Source of the DNA: Dasypus novemcinctus
Taxonomy: Eukaryota > Chordata > Mammalia > Cingulata > Dasypodidae
Direction of reading: 5' to 3'
Assembly (NCBI RefSeq): GCF_030445035.2
Contig: NC_080702.1
Span: forward strand, 31,247,843-31,311,842
DNA: 64,000 nucleotides
The position numbers and the translations under genes are program-made. A model generated the notes under the pieces. The model was not told the DNA's origin, did not search any database, and was given only the letters and a program-made list of their open reading frames with translations. Of the stretch, positions 9,430 through 21,574 are shown piece after piece; the first letter of the stretch is position 1; each line of letters opens with the position of its first letter.

Positions 9430-12230
9430 TGGGAATAATTGGCATGTTGTTCAATGCACTGGGTTACTATCTCCCTTCAGGTTACATATTCAGCTGAAAG
9501 CCTTCCCCCCCCCCCCCATTATAGATATCTTGACCCATGGGGGGTGGGTATTGTCCATATCTCTGGAGTGGTGCTTCTCCTTGTCTTCATATTGTGTCCC
9601 ACTCTGGTGTGGATTGGTCAGTTGTCGGAAGACATGTCTAGTTATCCTCAATCACAATGGCAATTGTCCATGGAAGGCCTGCTCCCTCTCCTGACAGGTC
9701 AGTGAATGCCCAGCACTGGGTTATGTTGTGAACATGGGCATAGGTATGAGTCCACAACAGTACAGTATTGGCTGCTTTCGACCTGGGACAGAATTGTGGC
9801 AGGTTCTGGTGGCTGCTCTGGTCTGGATTTCCGTGCCTTGTCTCCCCACACTAAACCTGATCACAAAGGGGAGAGCTCCACTGGGAGCAATACTATGGGC
9901 CACATTTGCAAGTCAAAAGTTCCCCTCAGAAGAGTTTCCCCTGAGTTTTCAGGCAGTGCCACTCATAACTCAGATGGTCATTTAGAAACCCACGGTGTCA
10001 TCATCAATCTCCTCTTCATGTCGTCTCTTTATGTTAACAGGATGGCTTTGCAACTGTGGCCTTCAATTACAACAGTCCATGACCATATCCACACTACACT
10101 ACTGTTTGTCCAGACCCCAAGGCAGGGGAGCCATACAATAACAAATTTCCATCCAAAACTTTAGGGAATGCGAGAGAGTCTTATGTGTTCATTATTAAAT
10201 ACAATGGTAAAGCACATCCCCATACAACCAAGTCTAGGGCCTACTGCCCCATTCAACATGGCTGCATATTTATAAGTTCTATTTCCCACAACTGGTGGGT
10301 AGCCCACACCTGCAAGTTCGGCGCTTTGGAGACATCGTGTGAAATTTGTATTTTAATAAGCCATTATACTGTTCAATTATGCCTGCAGCATGCACTCAAT
10401 ATGGGACATGCAAATACCAATCAATGTCTTCATTTTTATCCAGGTTTGCACTTTGGAACCTGTGAAATTGGTTCCTCTGTCCCTCTACACATCAAGAGAA
10501 TGCCCATACTGGGCACTTAAAATATTCAATGCCAAAATGCTACTTTTCTGGGTGGCTATATGGAATAGAAGTTCAAAATCTAAACCTGTATTAGTATCCA
10601 CAGTTGTGAACAGAAAATTATATCTTTTATCAGAGGGAAGGGATCCACTATAATCTAGCTGCCATAACTGTAGGAGGTTTGTCTCCTTGCTTTACAACTC
10701 CTTTCAGGGGAACCTGATTTCTGCATGGGTATTATTTAGCATATAGCTCCCAGGTTGTTAACATGTTCATTGCATCTGCAGTTCTTAATGGGATGCTATA
10801 TCACCTGGCTATCTGCAGGAAGGTTCGAGCCTCCACATGAGCCATGTGTCTATGTAACCATGTGATCCATCCATCTTTTGGATGGTTAAAAGCTCTCGTT
10901 GTAGATTCTGCAGTCATTTCCTGGGCTTATGAGAGGATTATGCCCTGCAACATGATTAACAGTTATGCTACATTCTTGTCCTTTGGATCACAAGTCCTAT
11001 CACAAATTTTGTCACCAGAGAGGTCTTTTACCAATCATCCATTCTTGCCACTCCCCCTGGGACAGCCATAAATTTAGTCCTTTGTACATGGCCCAAATAT
11101 CTGTACACATAGTAATGGGGTTCTGTTCATGCGTTATAACTAGCCACATGGCTCTCAGTTCAGCCCATTGGATGCTTTGACAAAATCTGGTTTCAAATCA
11201 GATATCTTCTGTATCCACTCAGATACCTGCAATGACCCAAGTTATCACTATGCCTTTGGTGGACCCATATGTATACCAGGCATCAGCAGGTATTGCATCC
11301 ATTCCATCCCTGTGCGGGTTACACTTCCTGGGGACCAGGAAGCCCTCTGAATGAATGGTCAACTCAACACTCTATGGGTCCTAATACTTCCTGCAACTCT
11401 GAAGACAGGGGCTAGTACTCAACATTGACTGGTTTCAGATATAAACCCCACTTAGCCATTGTGGTCATCTGAGTCACCCCAGTTCTGGGGGCATTCAACT
11501 ACAAAATTACCATCCTGCCACAGGGAGGGAGGTTCATATTAGGACTCATTGTGATCCTGTAAGCACTTCACAAGCCTGAAGAGTGGCTTATACTACCCCT
11601 AACTGGTGCTCAATGAAAGAAGAGCAGAGTTCTGCCCCTTTCCATAGTTGACACCAGAACCCTATGGGCACCATGCACTTCCCCTGTGTTTTCCAGTGGC
11701 CCATAACAGGAGAATCACTGCCCCCAGATACCAAAGATTCAAAGGGTAACAAAACCCACCCCCATCATGCACAGTCAGGTTCACCCGGGCTAAAGATCCA
11801 CTCACCATGCCCAGAACCTCCTACTGGCTATGCCAAATGTTGGGTCCTTGATCCTTTGCCATCGTGGGGGAATCAGGGTCATTTGCAAAGAAGAAGGCAT
11901 GCAGAGACATGGGGAATTTATGCATTTTGAGCTATTCCATGCTCTTTTCCACCTTTCCCTGCTCTTTCTCTCTCTAATTTTCCTTTAAGCTTCATTTGTT
12001 CTCTCCACTCCTCTGTTTACACGGGAGCTGCTTTTATGTTACTAGTATCAGAATATATGATGGCTCTTACAGTGGCATACCTATCATTCTGCATATACTG
12101 AACAGCTGGCTTATGGGTCAGTCAGGATCAAGTTCAATCCCTGGAAGCTGAGTGCAGTTATGTTGTCATTGTAGCTCAGATATGGCCAAGAAGTATCCAG
12201 TTTGATTAGGTCATTTAACTATTGGGCTTC
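9430..12230 (-). mobile_element. ERV-L-like retroviral pol fossil (RNase H and integrase)
   Basis: Antisense translation shows recognisable class III (ERV-L) pol pieces. An RNase H segment at about 11285-11030 reads DAWYTYGSTKG, then WAELRAMWLVITHEQ, then CTDIWAMYKGLNLWL. An integrase core lies at about 10610-10430 with VDTNTGLDFEL, ALNILSAQYGH and RDRGTNFTGSKVQTW. Several in-frame stops separate them. The parts from 9430 to 10180 and from 11350 to 12230 are adjoining unrecognised sequence that may be dUTPase/terminal and upstream pol or gag. I found no reverse transcriptase YxDD motif and no paired LTRs. It is a dead, very old copy. Confidence 0.7.
10430..11285 (-). pseudogene. pol: ERV-L-like pol: RNase H to integrase core
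   Basis: This is the confidently identified part of the fossil. RNase H motifs (DGS-equivalent TYGST, and CTD before the conserved SWA-like IWA) precede the integrase region with DTNTG and the second acidic-motif region (RDRGTNFTG, in the position of SDQGTHFT). The reading frame is broken by stops between the blocks. No function is expected. Confidence 0.72.
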
Positions 12231-12239
12231 AGCTCCCCC

Positions 12240-13530
12240 TATGCTAGGTTTGTTTTGTGGAACTTTTTTCAATAACATTGTCAAACTTTACAACTTAGAG
12301 GTGATCACTTTTAACAATTTAGAAAAGCATATTGCAATTTTTTTTTCCGTTGGGTATTGGCAAAATGTGTTTACTTATAAAAGAACTGTGGGCTCATTTA
12401 AATTCTCCATCCCAGAGCAGAAGACCAATTATTTATTAGTAGCAGTATACGACTGTTAGTTTTTCCCACCCAGTAGAATTTTGCCTTAATGCTTCCTTAA
12501 AAAAGAACTTTCAAATCCTTCAGTGAAGATGACATCTTCTTTTAATTTCACTTTCATGCAATAATAGTATGATGAAATTTTTTCCAGTTATAACTTCATG
12601 TACATCTCCTAAGTGAATTGTTAATATTCGATACTGTTTTTTTGCTCATAAAATTGGTAATCTTTCTGCTTCTCATGATTAGGAGATTTGAGTGAATGGG
12701 TTTTTCATTTTACTTTTTCTGCTTGATATTTTTGCCTTGAGTTTTTCAATATGATCTTCCAATTTTTCATCTTATCCTCTCATTTTTCTACCAAAGACTT
12801 TATAATCAGAAAATACTATTTTTTAAGATTGAAACTACACAGAAATTTAAGTATCTATATGTTCATTTGTATTTTCTTCTAACAGCTAGTATTTTCCCTT
12901 ATTTCATATTTGTTTGAAATTTATTTGAGAATAGAGAGATACAGTCTAACCTTATGGTCTTCTAAATAGTTAATGTCATCAAACACTTTTTCATAATGTT
13001 AAAACAACTTGTCTAATGTAAATAAGAACTAAATGTATTAAAGTTAATGTGACATAAATTAATATATGCTAAATGATAGTGAACAGAAAATTAAATTTAA
13101 AAACCTAGGGTTATTCCATTTAAAATCATAAAATGAAATATGAGTGTCACATTTCCATTATTCTTGAAATTTTCTGGAATTTTAAACCAAGGCAAAATCA
13201 TTTAAAAATAAATGGCTATTAGGAATTATATGGAATATGTGTTATTTATAAATTATTTGGTGAAAGAAAATGGATTTGAGAAAAATTGCTAAAGTGATAA
13301 AAAAACAGAAAGCTAACATGACAATACCAAAAATACTCAAAAGATTTTCTAACATAATTGAAATATCACAGACATATTGGAGGGAGTAATCTCTACCCTA
13401 TTAATATTGAACCTAAACAACCCATAGCCAGAGATGACCATGATATTCATAAACACTGCAAGGACATTTACTGAAATGGTATTTAAATATCCAAAATATT
13501 TTTCTATTATTGCAGTAAGAATATGAACTT
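12240..13530. other. AT-rich intergenic sequence
   Basis: No coding region, RNA gene or clearly recognisable repeat seen. It may include repeats too diverged to identify by eye. Confidence 0.4.
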
Positions 13531-13534
13531 TAAA

Positions 13535-13985
13535 AAATGTTAACTCTTTCTAAATTAATTCATATCTTTAATGGAATCCACATTAAAATTCCAATGATAT
13601 TTTCTTTGCATGTGGCTCAATGATTCTGAATTCATCTAGTAGAATAAAATGGCACCTGGAGTGAAGTTATGATAGAATGCTAGGTGAATTTATTTATTCA
13701 ATATTTAAATAAATTATGAAGATATAAAAATAAAAATAAAGACCAAAGATTTGAAGCTTCTCACTATAAATACTTAAACATCATGAAATAGATTATCATT
13801 TTAAGGAAGCAATGAAAGAGACAATGGAAATTTAATTGCTTAGCAAAAGTGTTTTATAGATAAAAGAGAAAATTTATTAACTCAAATAGAGAAACTGCTT
13901 GTACAAAGGAGGGTATATGGGAAATCTTTACTTTCTCCATGATCTTTCCTTAAACCTACAGCTGCAGTCAAAAAATGTTTAATTA
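13535..13985 (+). mobile_element. L1: Very old L1 remnant with 3' terminus
   Basis: The part near 13570-13600 (ATTAAAATTCCAATGATATT) resembles the ORF2 segment that encodes IPIKIPM-like residues. The end near 13905-13985 (GGTATATGGGAAATCTTTAC then CCTTAAACCTACAGCTGCA) resembles the old L1 3' terminus. Sequence between them is too decayed to place. It may be two separate remnants. Confidence 0.45.
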
Positions 13986-14424
13986 AAATTAAACAAACCA
14001 TTATATTTCATTAAGAAAACATTGAAGAAAGGCCTAAAAATGGGTGGTACACAAACAGAATATGACATAATAGAATATTTTTAATCTGATGAGCATTGGA
14101 GTATATTGGAAAATATTCAATAGATTCTCTAATCTTAAAAGAGGACAGTACTTAGTCTCCATTTCTGTTGAATTTATATCAGAAAAACTGTCACATAAAT
14201 GAAATGTAAACAATAAATAGTTATTAGAAAGTATGTTAAATTTTGAGCATTAGAATTGACAAAGGCACTAGAGAATGTAACATGTGCAAATGATTGAAAG
14301 ATATAACAAAGGACATTGAATGATTGAAATATCTGTCCTTGAGTTGGGAAATTTCCAATCTCACAGCATTGACACGTAAGGTGTTAGAGTGCTAAGAATG
14401 CATTGTAGCATTGGATCCCAGGGG

Positions 14425-15145
14425 ATTCAAAGGGGATAATCTGATGCAGGACATATTACTAGGGAATATCTGAATGCTCATTTTCCCAGAGTGGGTTATA
14501 CCATTGGATAGAGACCCATATAATGAGAGTGAAGATAGACCCACATCCTGGGGATGACTAATGCCATCAAATAGAGGGAACTGTATCTCTCAAGAGAAAA
14601 GGTTCCTCCCAGGGCATTAGGGCAGTTGAGCAAGTCAAACCGGCAACACTGTTGCAAGTATCTCTGAACATGGCTCCTCAAGAAATGAATATTGACTGTC
14701 ACTGTGGGCCCCAAGGGGAGGGGGAAATAGATATTGAATAGATGGAACCAACATAACTGTGAGGGCAATAGAAGTGTTTCACAAGAGTACACAAGGATGG
14801 ATATAAAACAAGTAATATTTTGGCAAAAACATATAGGGGATGACAGACTAATAATGTAAACCATAATGTAAAACATAGGATACCTAAAAATTTAGGAAAC
14901 TGTATAGCCTAAAGTATAAACCACAATGTAAACACAAATGTTACCTTGTTTGAAAGTTATTGTCTCAATATCTGTACATCAGTTTCAGTAAATATGTTAA
15001 GTTAAAAGATTATCGCTGTGGAAGGGAAAAGGTTTTATAATGGATATGTGGGAGTACTGTATATTGTATATATGAATTACTGTGATCTAGGGCTCTTGTG
15101 AAGAGAAGCTCAATAATTAGGAAAAAAGAAAAGAAAAAGATAGGA
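14425..15145 (+). mobile_element. L1: 5'-truncated L1 copy consisting of 3' UTR
   Basis: It matches, in sense orientation, the 3' UTR of the large antisense L1 at 52140-53194. Shared blocks include a TGCTCATTTT stretch, CCCACATCCTGG, GCAAGTATCTCTGAA, TGTGGGCCC and GTAAACCATAATGTAAA. It ends in an A-rich tail (AGGAAAAAAGAAAAGAAAAA). The block order is the same in all copies. Confidence 0.8.
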
Positions 15146-15240
15146 TGTAAAATTTTTCCAAATCAATATATATTCTATATCTAACCTTTAAACTCATTGC
15201 TATATTCCATTTTACTACTAAGGGAGCCTGACATTTTATT

Positions 15241-16835
15241 GGGCTTCACTTTTCAGGAAGTTTTGGATCGCAGAGTGGTTCAACAATGGCGGCAGAGGAA
15301 TACTGGTATGGGATGTTATTGACAGTTGATATATGGTTGACAGGGAATTATACAGGGCATGTGTCCAGGGTGCATGGAAATGTTTGGATATACTCAGAGT
15401 GGAAATAATTAAAAACAACAGCTGGGGGGGTACTGGGTTCCTGTTTGGGGGGGGGGAAGCTCTGTCGTGGTCCCTAGGGGAGCAGCAGCAGTCCCCAGGT
15501 GCAATGGTAAGGACCTGGATGGAATGAGGGCCCAACAGTGAGCCCCTGATACTAATGACTATGCTTGTGAGCCTATAACCTGAAATAAGAACAAGGCCTA
15601 GAGCAGTACTGTGCCTAAGAGTTCCCTGCCGACAGCCTCCGTGTTACTCAAATGTGGCCAGTCTCGAAGCCAAACTCAGCAGGTAAATGCAATGCCTTCC
15701 CCCCAGCGTGGGACATGACACACGGGGATGAGCCTCCCTAGCACCAAGGGACCACTACCAAGTACCAGCTGATGACGTAATTAGAAAACGACCTTATATT
15801 AAAGGTTCAACGCGGGCCAGCAGAATATCCCTGTCTACATATAATAACAGGAGTTAAAAATGCTGTTTGACCTAAAGTAAGGGGGAAATGGAAAGGAGAA
15901 ATGAGTTTATATGGCTATGAGTCTCTAAAAAAGAGTCTGGAGGTTGTCAGAAGCATTGCCCTTATGCACAACTGAGCAGAGTCTCAGAGACAGATAAAGT
16001 AGATACAACCTCAGGTATTGGTTCTTTTGAGGGATAAAGAGACCCACGGGCTCTATGGTCATGGCAGATGGGGTTCACTGCCATGTCAAATGGCCCTTCT
16101 TTGGAGCTGGTGTTTCTGTGTGATGGAACTGGACTCAGAGGGTATCTCTTTTCACAAGACTTGCATGCTACTTTACTGGAATTGTAGTTGGTGCTGGGGT
16201 TTAAGATATATTTAGGGGATTTGAATCTCTGGATTGACAATATGATACCCAGGCCCAGAGCCTCAACAGACTTCAACTCCTACACTCTGATTTATTGGAC
16301 TTACCCCACTCAGCTAACATGGAGTTGAAGGTGGTCAGCCAACACACCATGGGGTCTAGAGTGTTTACAACTGAAAGCAGGAGGAGTGCATCCAGTATCC
16401 ATGTGGAATCTAAGCCCCCAATTGACAGAGATGTGCAATGGACACAATCAATCCAATGTCCACAGAGAAAACGTGGCATTGGTGTGGGAAGGGTGGCCCT
16501 GGTGGCTGCTGCGTGCGGGGAATGGGAGGAAGAGATGAGATGGGGAGGCATTTTCGGGACGTGGAGTTGTCCTGGGTGGTGCTTCACGGACAATTACGGG
16601 ACACTGTAGATCCCCCAGGTCCCACTGGATGTAACGTGGGAGAGTGTGGGCTATGATGTGGACCATTGACTATGCGGTGGAGTGATGCTCAGAGATGTAC
16701 TTACCAGGTGCAATGGATGTGTCATGATGATGGGAGAGAGTGTTGCTGTGGGGGGAGTGGGGGGTGGGGGTGGTGGGGTTGAATGGGACCTCATATTTTT
16801 TGAATGTAATATTTAAAATAAAATAAAATAAAAAA
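15241..16835 (+). mobile_element. Family A poly(A) retroelement, full length
   Basis: A ~1.6 kb element beginning GGGCTTCACTTTTCAGGAAG and ending in a G-rich stretch, GGGACCTCATATTTTTTGAA and an A-rich tail. The same start occurs at 26333 and, on the other strand, near 51870. It has no long ORF. A 104-codon frame at 16295-16609 is shared with other copies. It lacks the 74-bp segment present in older copies. I did not find a clear target-site duplication. Confidence 0.85.
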
Positions 16836-16889
16836 AAGAAGACAAAAAATGCAACAAAGCAAATGAACACAAAAAATGCTACCTGTTAG

Positions 16890-18955
16890 TGATCCTGTAT
16901 CAATCTCTCTACCCTTTCCTGCCATACAAAATCTCTATAATTTATTTATATTTTCTTTTTATATAGATGGATTTTAACAATATGCCGTAAACTTTGGTTT
17001 CAGATGTTCACTTAGCATATGTGCTTTATTTATTGTTAATGGAAGGTTATTATTATATTACTATATACCACTGCTAATAGTTTGCTTTGGCAGTATTTTC
17101 CCAAAATATATCCTGATATTAATATATTGTAACATTAACATAAATTTTTCTAGTTCATGCAAAAACATTCTTATATATACATCATCAAATGTACCCATTT
17201 TTCATAAGAAGTTTCAAGATACTATATATTCCCATGTTTTGTTTTGTTTTTTACCATTTTTTCTAGTATTATACATGACATTGGAACCACCCTTTCAACC
17301 ACTATCATACCCATATATTAGTTTTGCTAATTACAAACACTCAGAGGTCCTTTCACCCTTTCTATGCATTACCAAACATGTGCAAATAGACTTTACTGTA
17401 CAAATTAACCTCATCTTTGCTTTCTCTAATACCATTCTGTTTTCTGGTGATGTATAGTCTAACTACTGATTCCACAAGTTTGCTCATTATATTTGGTATA
17501 AAATAGTGAAATCATACAAAATATTGCCTTTTTTGTCTGGCTTACTTCACTCAATATAATGTCCTCCAGGGAGAGATGTTGTCATATGCTTCATGACTTC
17601 ATTTATTTTCAAAGCTGAATGATAGTCTACTGTATGTATACACTACAGTTTGCTTATCCATTTTCAGTTTATGGACACTGAGGTTTATTCTATCTTTTGG
17701 CAATTGTGAATGACGTCCAAAATAACATTATTGTGCAGGTGTCTTTTTATGTCCCTTTTCTCAGTTCTTCTGGTTAATGTCTTGTAATGGTATTACAGGT
17801 CACATGGCTGATCTTTATCTAACTTCCCTAGAAACTGCCTAACAGAGTACCACAGCCACTGTACCACACTACATTTCCACTTACAGTGAGGAAGCATTCC
17901 GATTTCACCACATCATTAACACTTGCAGTTTTGCTTTTTCTAAGACTGAGCATGCTATTTGGTGTGAAATGATATTTCTTTGTAGCTTTCATTTGCTTTG
18001 CCATAGTTGCTAGTAATATAGAACATTTTAGCATGGTACTTTATTGCTACTTATATGTCATCATTAGAAAAATGTCTAATCAAAGCTATTGCCCATTATA
18101 TAAATTGTATCTGTTTGGTTGTTTATTGTTAATTTGGCGGATCTCTTATTTTTCATGAATCTTGCACTTTGTTGGATGTGTAATTTACAGTTACTACCAA
18201 TGAGTAGGTTAACTTTTCACCTACCTCACAAAGTTCTAAATGTGCAAAAGTGTATAAATTAAAGGGAGTCCCATTTATCTATTTTTCTGTTGTTGCTTGT
18301 TCTTTGCTTGTAGGGTTTAAGAGACAAACACCTTGCACAAGACATTGAAGATATTTCCTTACATTACCTTCCAGATAAATGGTCCTGGATGTTATGTTTA
18401 GATCTTTGATCCATTTGGAGTTGATTCTTTTCTATGGTGTAAGAACGGGACCTTCTTTCATTCATTTGGTTAGGGATATCTAGTACTCCAAACGCCATTG
18501 TTGAATAGTGTGTTCTGATCCAGTAAAGTGATTTTATAAACATCAAATATCAGTTGCCCATAGAGTTGAGGGTCTATTTCTGAATGCTCAATTTGATTCT
18601 TTTCATCAATGTGTCTATCTTTATAAAAATACTGTGATGTTTTTATCACTGTAACTTTGTGTTATAGTTCAACATCAGGAACCATGAGTCCTCCAAATTT
18701 ACTGTTCTTTTTAAGGATGCTTATGGTTACTCAGGGCTACTGCACCTTCCAAATAAGTTTGATAATTGACTTTTCTATTTCTGTAAATTACGTTTTTGGG
18801 AATTAAGACTGGGATTGCATTGAAACTATAAATCAGTTTGGGTAGCATTGACATCTTCATGGAATTTAAACATCTAATCCAAGAAAACAGAATATCCTTC
18901 CATGTGTTTAGGTTTGTTTTAATTCTTTTCATATTGTTTTTTTTTTTTAATTGAT
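16890..18955 (-). mobile_element. L1: Old L1 (3' UTR and ORF2 C-terminal half)
   Basis: Antisense ORF2 sequence is recognisable at about 17490-18955: the CTCAATATAATGTCCTCCAG block, the TTTTGGCAATTGTGAAT block, and near 18860-18720 a frame reading WKDILFSWIRCLNSMKMSML. The 3' UTR lies at about 16890-17490 and resembles 40690-40960. It is 5'-truncated at 18955. Frameshifts are abundant. Confidence 0.8.
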
Positions 18956-18959
18956 GATG

Positions 18960-19388
18960 TGTACTTGAAGACAACTGTCACGGGAAAGGCCAAGAGAAAT
19001 TTCTGGAATATGTTCTCCTAAAAAATAATTTTTAAAGAGCACCCTTACTTCGTTTGTAGACTCTAAGAGATTAGTGAGCTCGTCAGTGTTTGAAGAATCA
19101 GGGGTTATAAATTAAAAGCTCACTTAATTTATAATAGGGAAGATGAAGGAGAAAAGCACCTATTGGAGATTGAATTTGGGTTACTGTAAACCTAATCAGA
19201 TGGTGACTCAATTTCATGGTGTAAACTCTGGAGCCAATTTACACACACTGCCAACAAAAACACAGTTTTATACGAGAAATTATGTTTCACCCAAAACCAT
19301 ATAACAAAGGTCGTTGCTAGAATGTGGGATCATGGCAACAGATTAGGCAGAATGTGCTCATTTCTCACAAAAACAATAGAGAAACAGC
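18960..19388. other. Short unassigned interval between two L1s
   Basis: It lies between the truncated end of the antisense L1 and the start of recognisable sequence of the next sense L1. It may be the distal 5' UTR of the latter. No gene is seen. Confidence 0.35.
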
Positions 19389-19962
19389 CAAAGTCCAACT
19401 GAGGGACACGCTTTGAGGGCCAGCAAACCAGGGCAGTGCTTTACAACTCCCAGGAGGGTGAGAAACAGAGAGATGAAGAAACCCAAACAGCAAACAGTCA
19501 GTTACAAAATCTCCCAGCCAACAGAAAGGGCTCCCATCCACCACCTACCAGATAAAGTGTGGGAGCAGAACCCATGCTCATTTCAGCTTACTGAAAGTAG
19601 AGCTGACATCATCCTCCCTGCTAACTGTTACAAGGGAAAAGGGAAGCAGAGTCTGGGGTACTTTTCTTCAGTGAATTTGGCCAGCAGTGACCACTTTTAA
19701 TTTTGGCTCTGGCCAGAAAAAACAGAGAAAACAAAAAGAGATACACCTCTGTGGAAAGGTGCTGCAACAAGCACCATCTGCTAGCAGGCCTGGAAATTAT
19801 ATGGACAGAAACTGCTTTTAGAGCTTTCCTTACTGCACCTCTGGGAGAAAGTCTGCATCCCATTATTCGTTTCTGGCAGAGTTTTAGTAACTTAAGCTGG
19901 TAATTTTAAAGACTTAGGAGAAGTTATATCAAATAACAAGGAGCTGTGAAAAAATAATAACT

Positions 19963-21450
19963 ATGGGCAAGAATGAGAAATTTGCCATCAGAGTAAATTT
20001 ACAAACATATCAAATGCCTAGACATCAGCAAAAAATTATGAGGCATATTAGGAAACAAGAAGAGATGGCCCAGCCAAAGGAACAGAACAAATACCTTGAA
20101 GAGATTCAGGATTTGAGACAATTAATCAAGAGTAGTCACACAATACACTTAAATCATTTTAAAGAATTTAAGAAAATATGACTGAATAGATAAAGAATAT
20201 TAAGACACTGGATGTGCATAAAGAACAATTTGAACATCTTCAAAAAAGGTTAAGTGACATTATGGTCATGAAATACATAATGGATGATATTAAAATGTTT
20301 TGGAATGAAATAAGAACAGATTTGAAATGCTCAGAAACAGAATTAGTGTATTTGCAGGCAGAACTTCTGAACTGGAAAAAACAGGAGAACAGGAAGAGAA
20401 GAGAAAGGTATTGAATGACAATGCAAAATGCAAAAATATATGCATTATTGGCATCCCAGAATAAGAGAATGGAACAGGGGAAGAAATAATTTTGAGGAAA
20501 CAATGATTGAAAACTTCCCCACCCCTATGAAAGACATAAATATCTATATCCAAGAAAAATGCACAGGAAACAGAACAGGCCTACCTGAGACACCTACAAT
20601 TCAGAATGAGAAATATCAGTGATGAAGGGAAGATTTTGGAAGGAGCAAAAGAAAAGAACAGCATCACATTCAAGGGAAACTCAGTATCATTAACTGCCAA
20701 CCTCTCATCAAAAACCATGCAGGAGAATGGAAGTTATAATAATCAGCCGAAAGTGTGTTGATGCAAAATAAAAGAAATTGCTTGGGTTTTATAAAGGGTA
20801 TTTATTTGGGGTAGGAGCTTACAGATACAAAGCCATAAAGCATAAGTTACTTCCCTTACCAAAGTCTATTTCCATTCTCTGGAGCAAAACGGCTACCGAT
20901 ATCTGTGAAGGTTCAGGCTTCCTGAGTTCATCCTTCCTCAGACTTCTTTTTTTCCTGGGCTCAGTGTTTCTCTTTACCTAGGGTTGGCTTCTCTTTCCTC
21001 TGTGAGCTTACCTCCTGGGGTTCCAGATTCATGCTTCTGTATCAAAATCCAAAATCAAAGCCCCAACATCAAAAAACATCCCACTCTGCCCTTTGCCATA
21101 CTTTTTGTCTGTGAGTCAACACCAACCAAGAGTGGTGCCTTAATACCCTACTGGCACAAGAGGTATATCTAATTACTTAATCAAGTAAACCTCTGAAACC
21201 AATATAATCTTATATGCCCAGAGGAAATGACCAGTTTAAAACATAATCCAATATTACTTTTTTGAATGCATCAGCAGAAGTGGTACAATGTATTCAAACT
21301 ATTAAGAGACAAAAACCACTAGCCAAGAATTCTGTATCAGGCAAAACTGTCCTTCAAAAATGAATGGAAGTTCAAATAATTCACGGACAAACAAAAACTG
21401 ATAGAATATGTTACCAAAAGCCCAGAATTATAAGAGATACTAAAAGGAGT
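19963..21450 (+). pseudogene. ORF1p: L1 ORF1 remnant, interrupted by an insertion
   Basis: Decayed RNA-binding protein gene. The first part encodes a charged coiled-coil-like region (KEQNKYLEEIQDLRQLIKSS). RRM remnants occur near 20440 (CIIGIPE-like) and 20650-20720. The C-terminal part resumes after the insert with TGGTACAATGTATTCAAACT (equivalent to the WYDIVKVL region of the younger ORF1) and ends near 21450 (ELKEILKGVL-like). Several frame changes and stops. Confidence 0.8.
20735..21265 (-). mobile_element. Interspersed insert in L1 ORF1, probable solo LTR
   Basis: This ~530-bp block is not L1 and interrupts ORF1. Read on the minus strand, its end carries AATAAATACCCTTTATAAAA followed by TTTTGCATCAACACACTTTC, a pattern I associate with an old mammalian LTR-like repeat. 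TGATGCA/TGCATCA occurs near both ends. The family is not identified and I could not define a duplication. Confidence 0.5.
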
Positions 21451-21574
21451 GCTGCAGCCTGCAAATAAAAACAAGATGAGTAACATAGCGAGGAGTGTAG
21501 AAATGAAGAATATTCAAAAGAATAAAAACCTAAACTGTAGTATATAAAATGACAACAGAAAACCAAAGATCAAA

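Noticed and set aside
9706-10164. 152-codon plus-strand ORF
   Set aside because: It overlaps the antisense ERV-L-like region and has no recognisable domain; judged a chance frame.
11490-11545. Plus-strand ITILPQGG-like stretch resembling a retroviral reverse transcriptase motif
   Set aside because: The neighbouring RNase H and integrase motifs are on the minus strand, and no further plus-strand RT motif follows, so it is coincidence.
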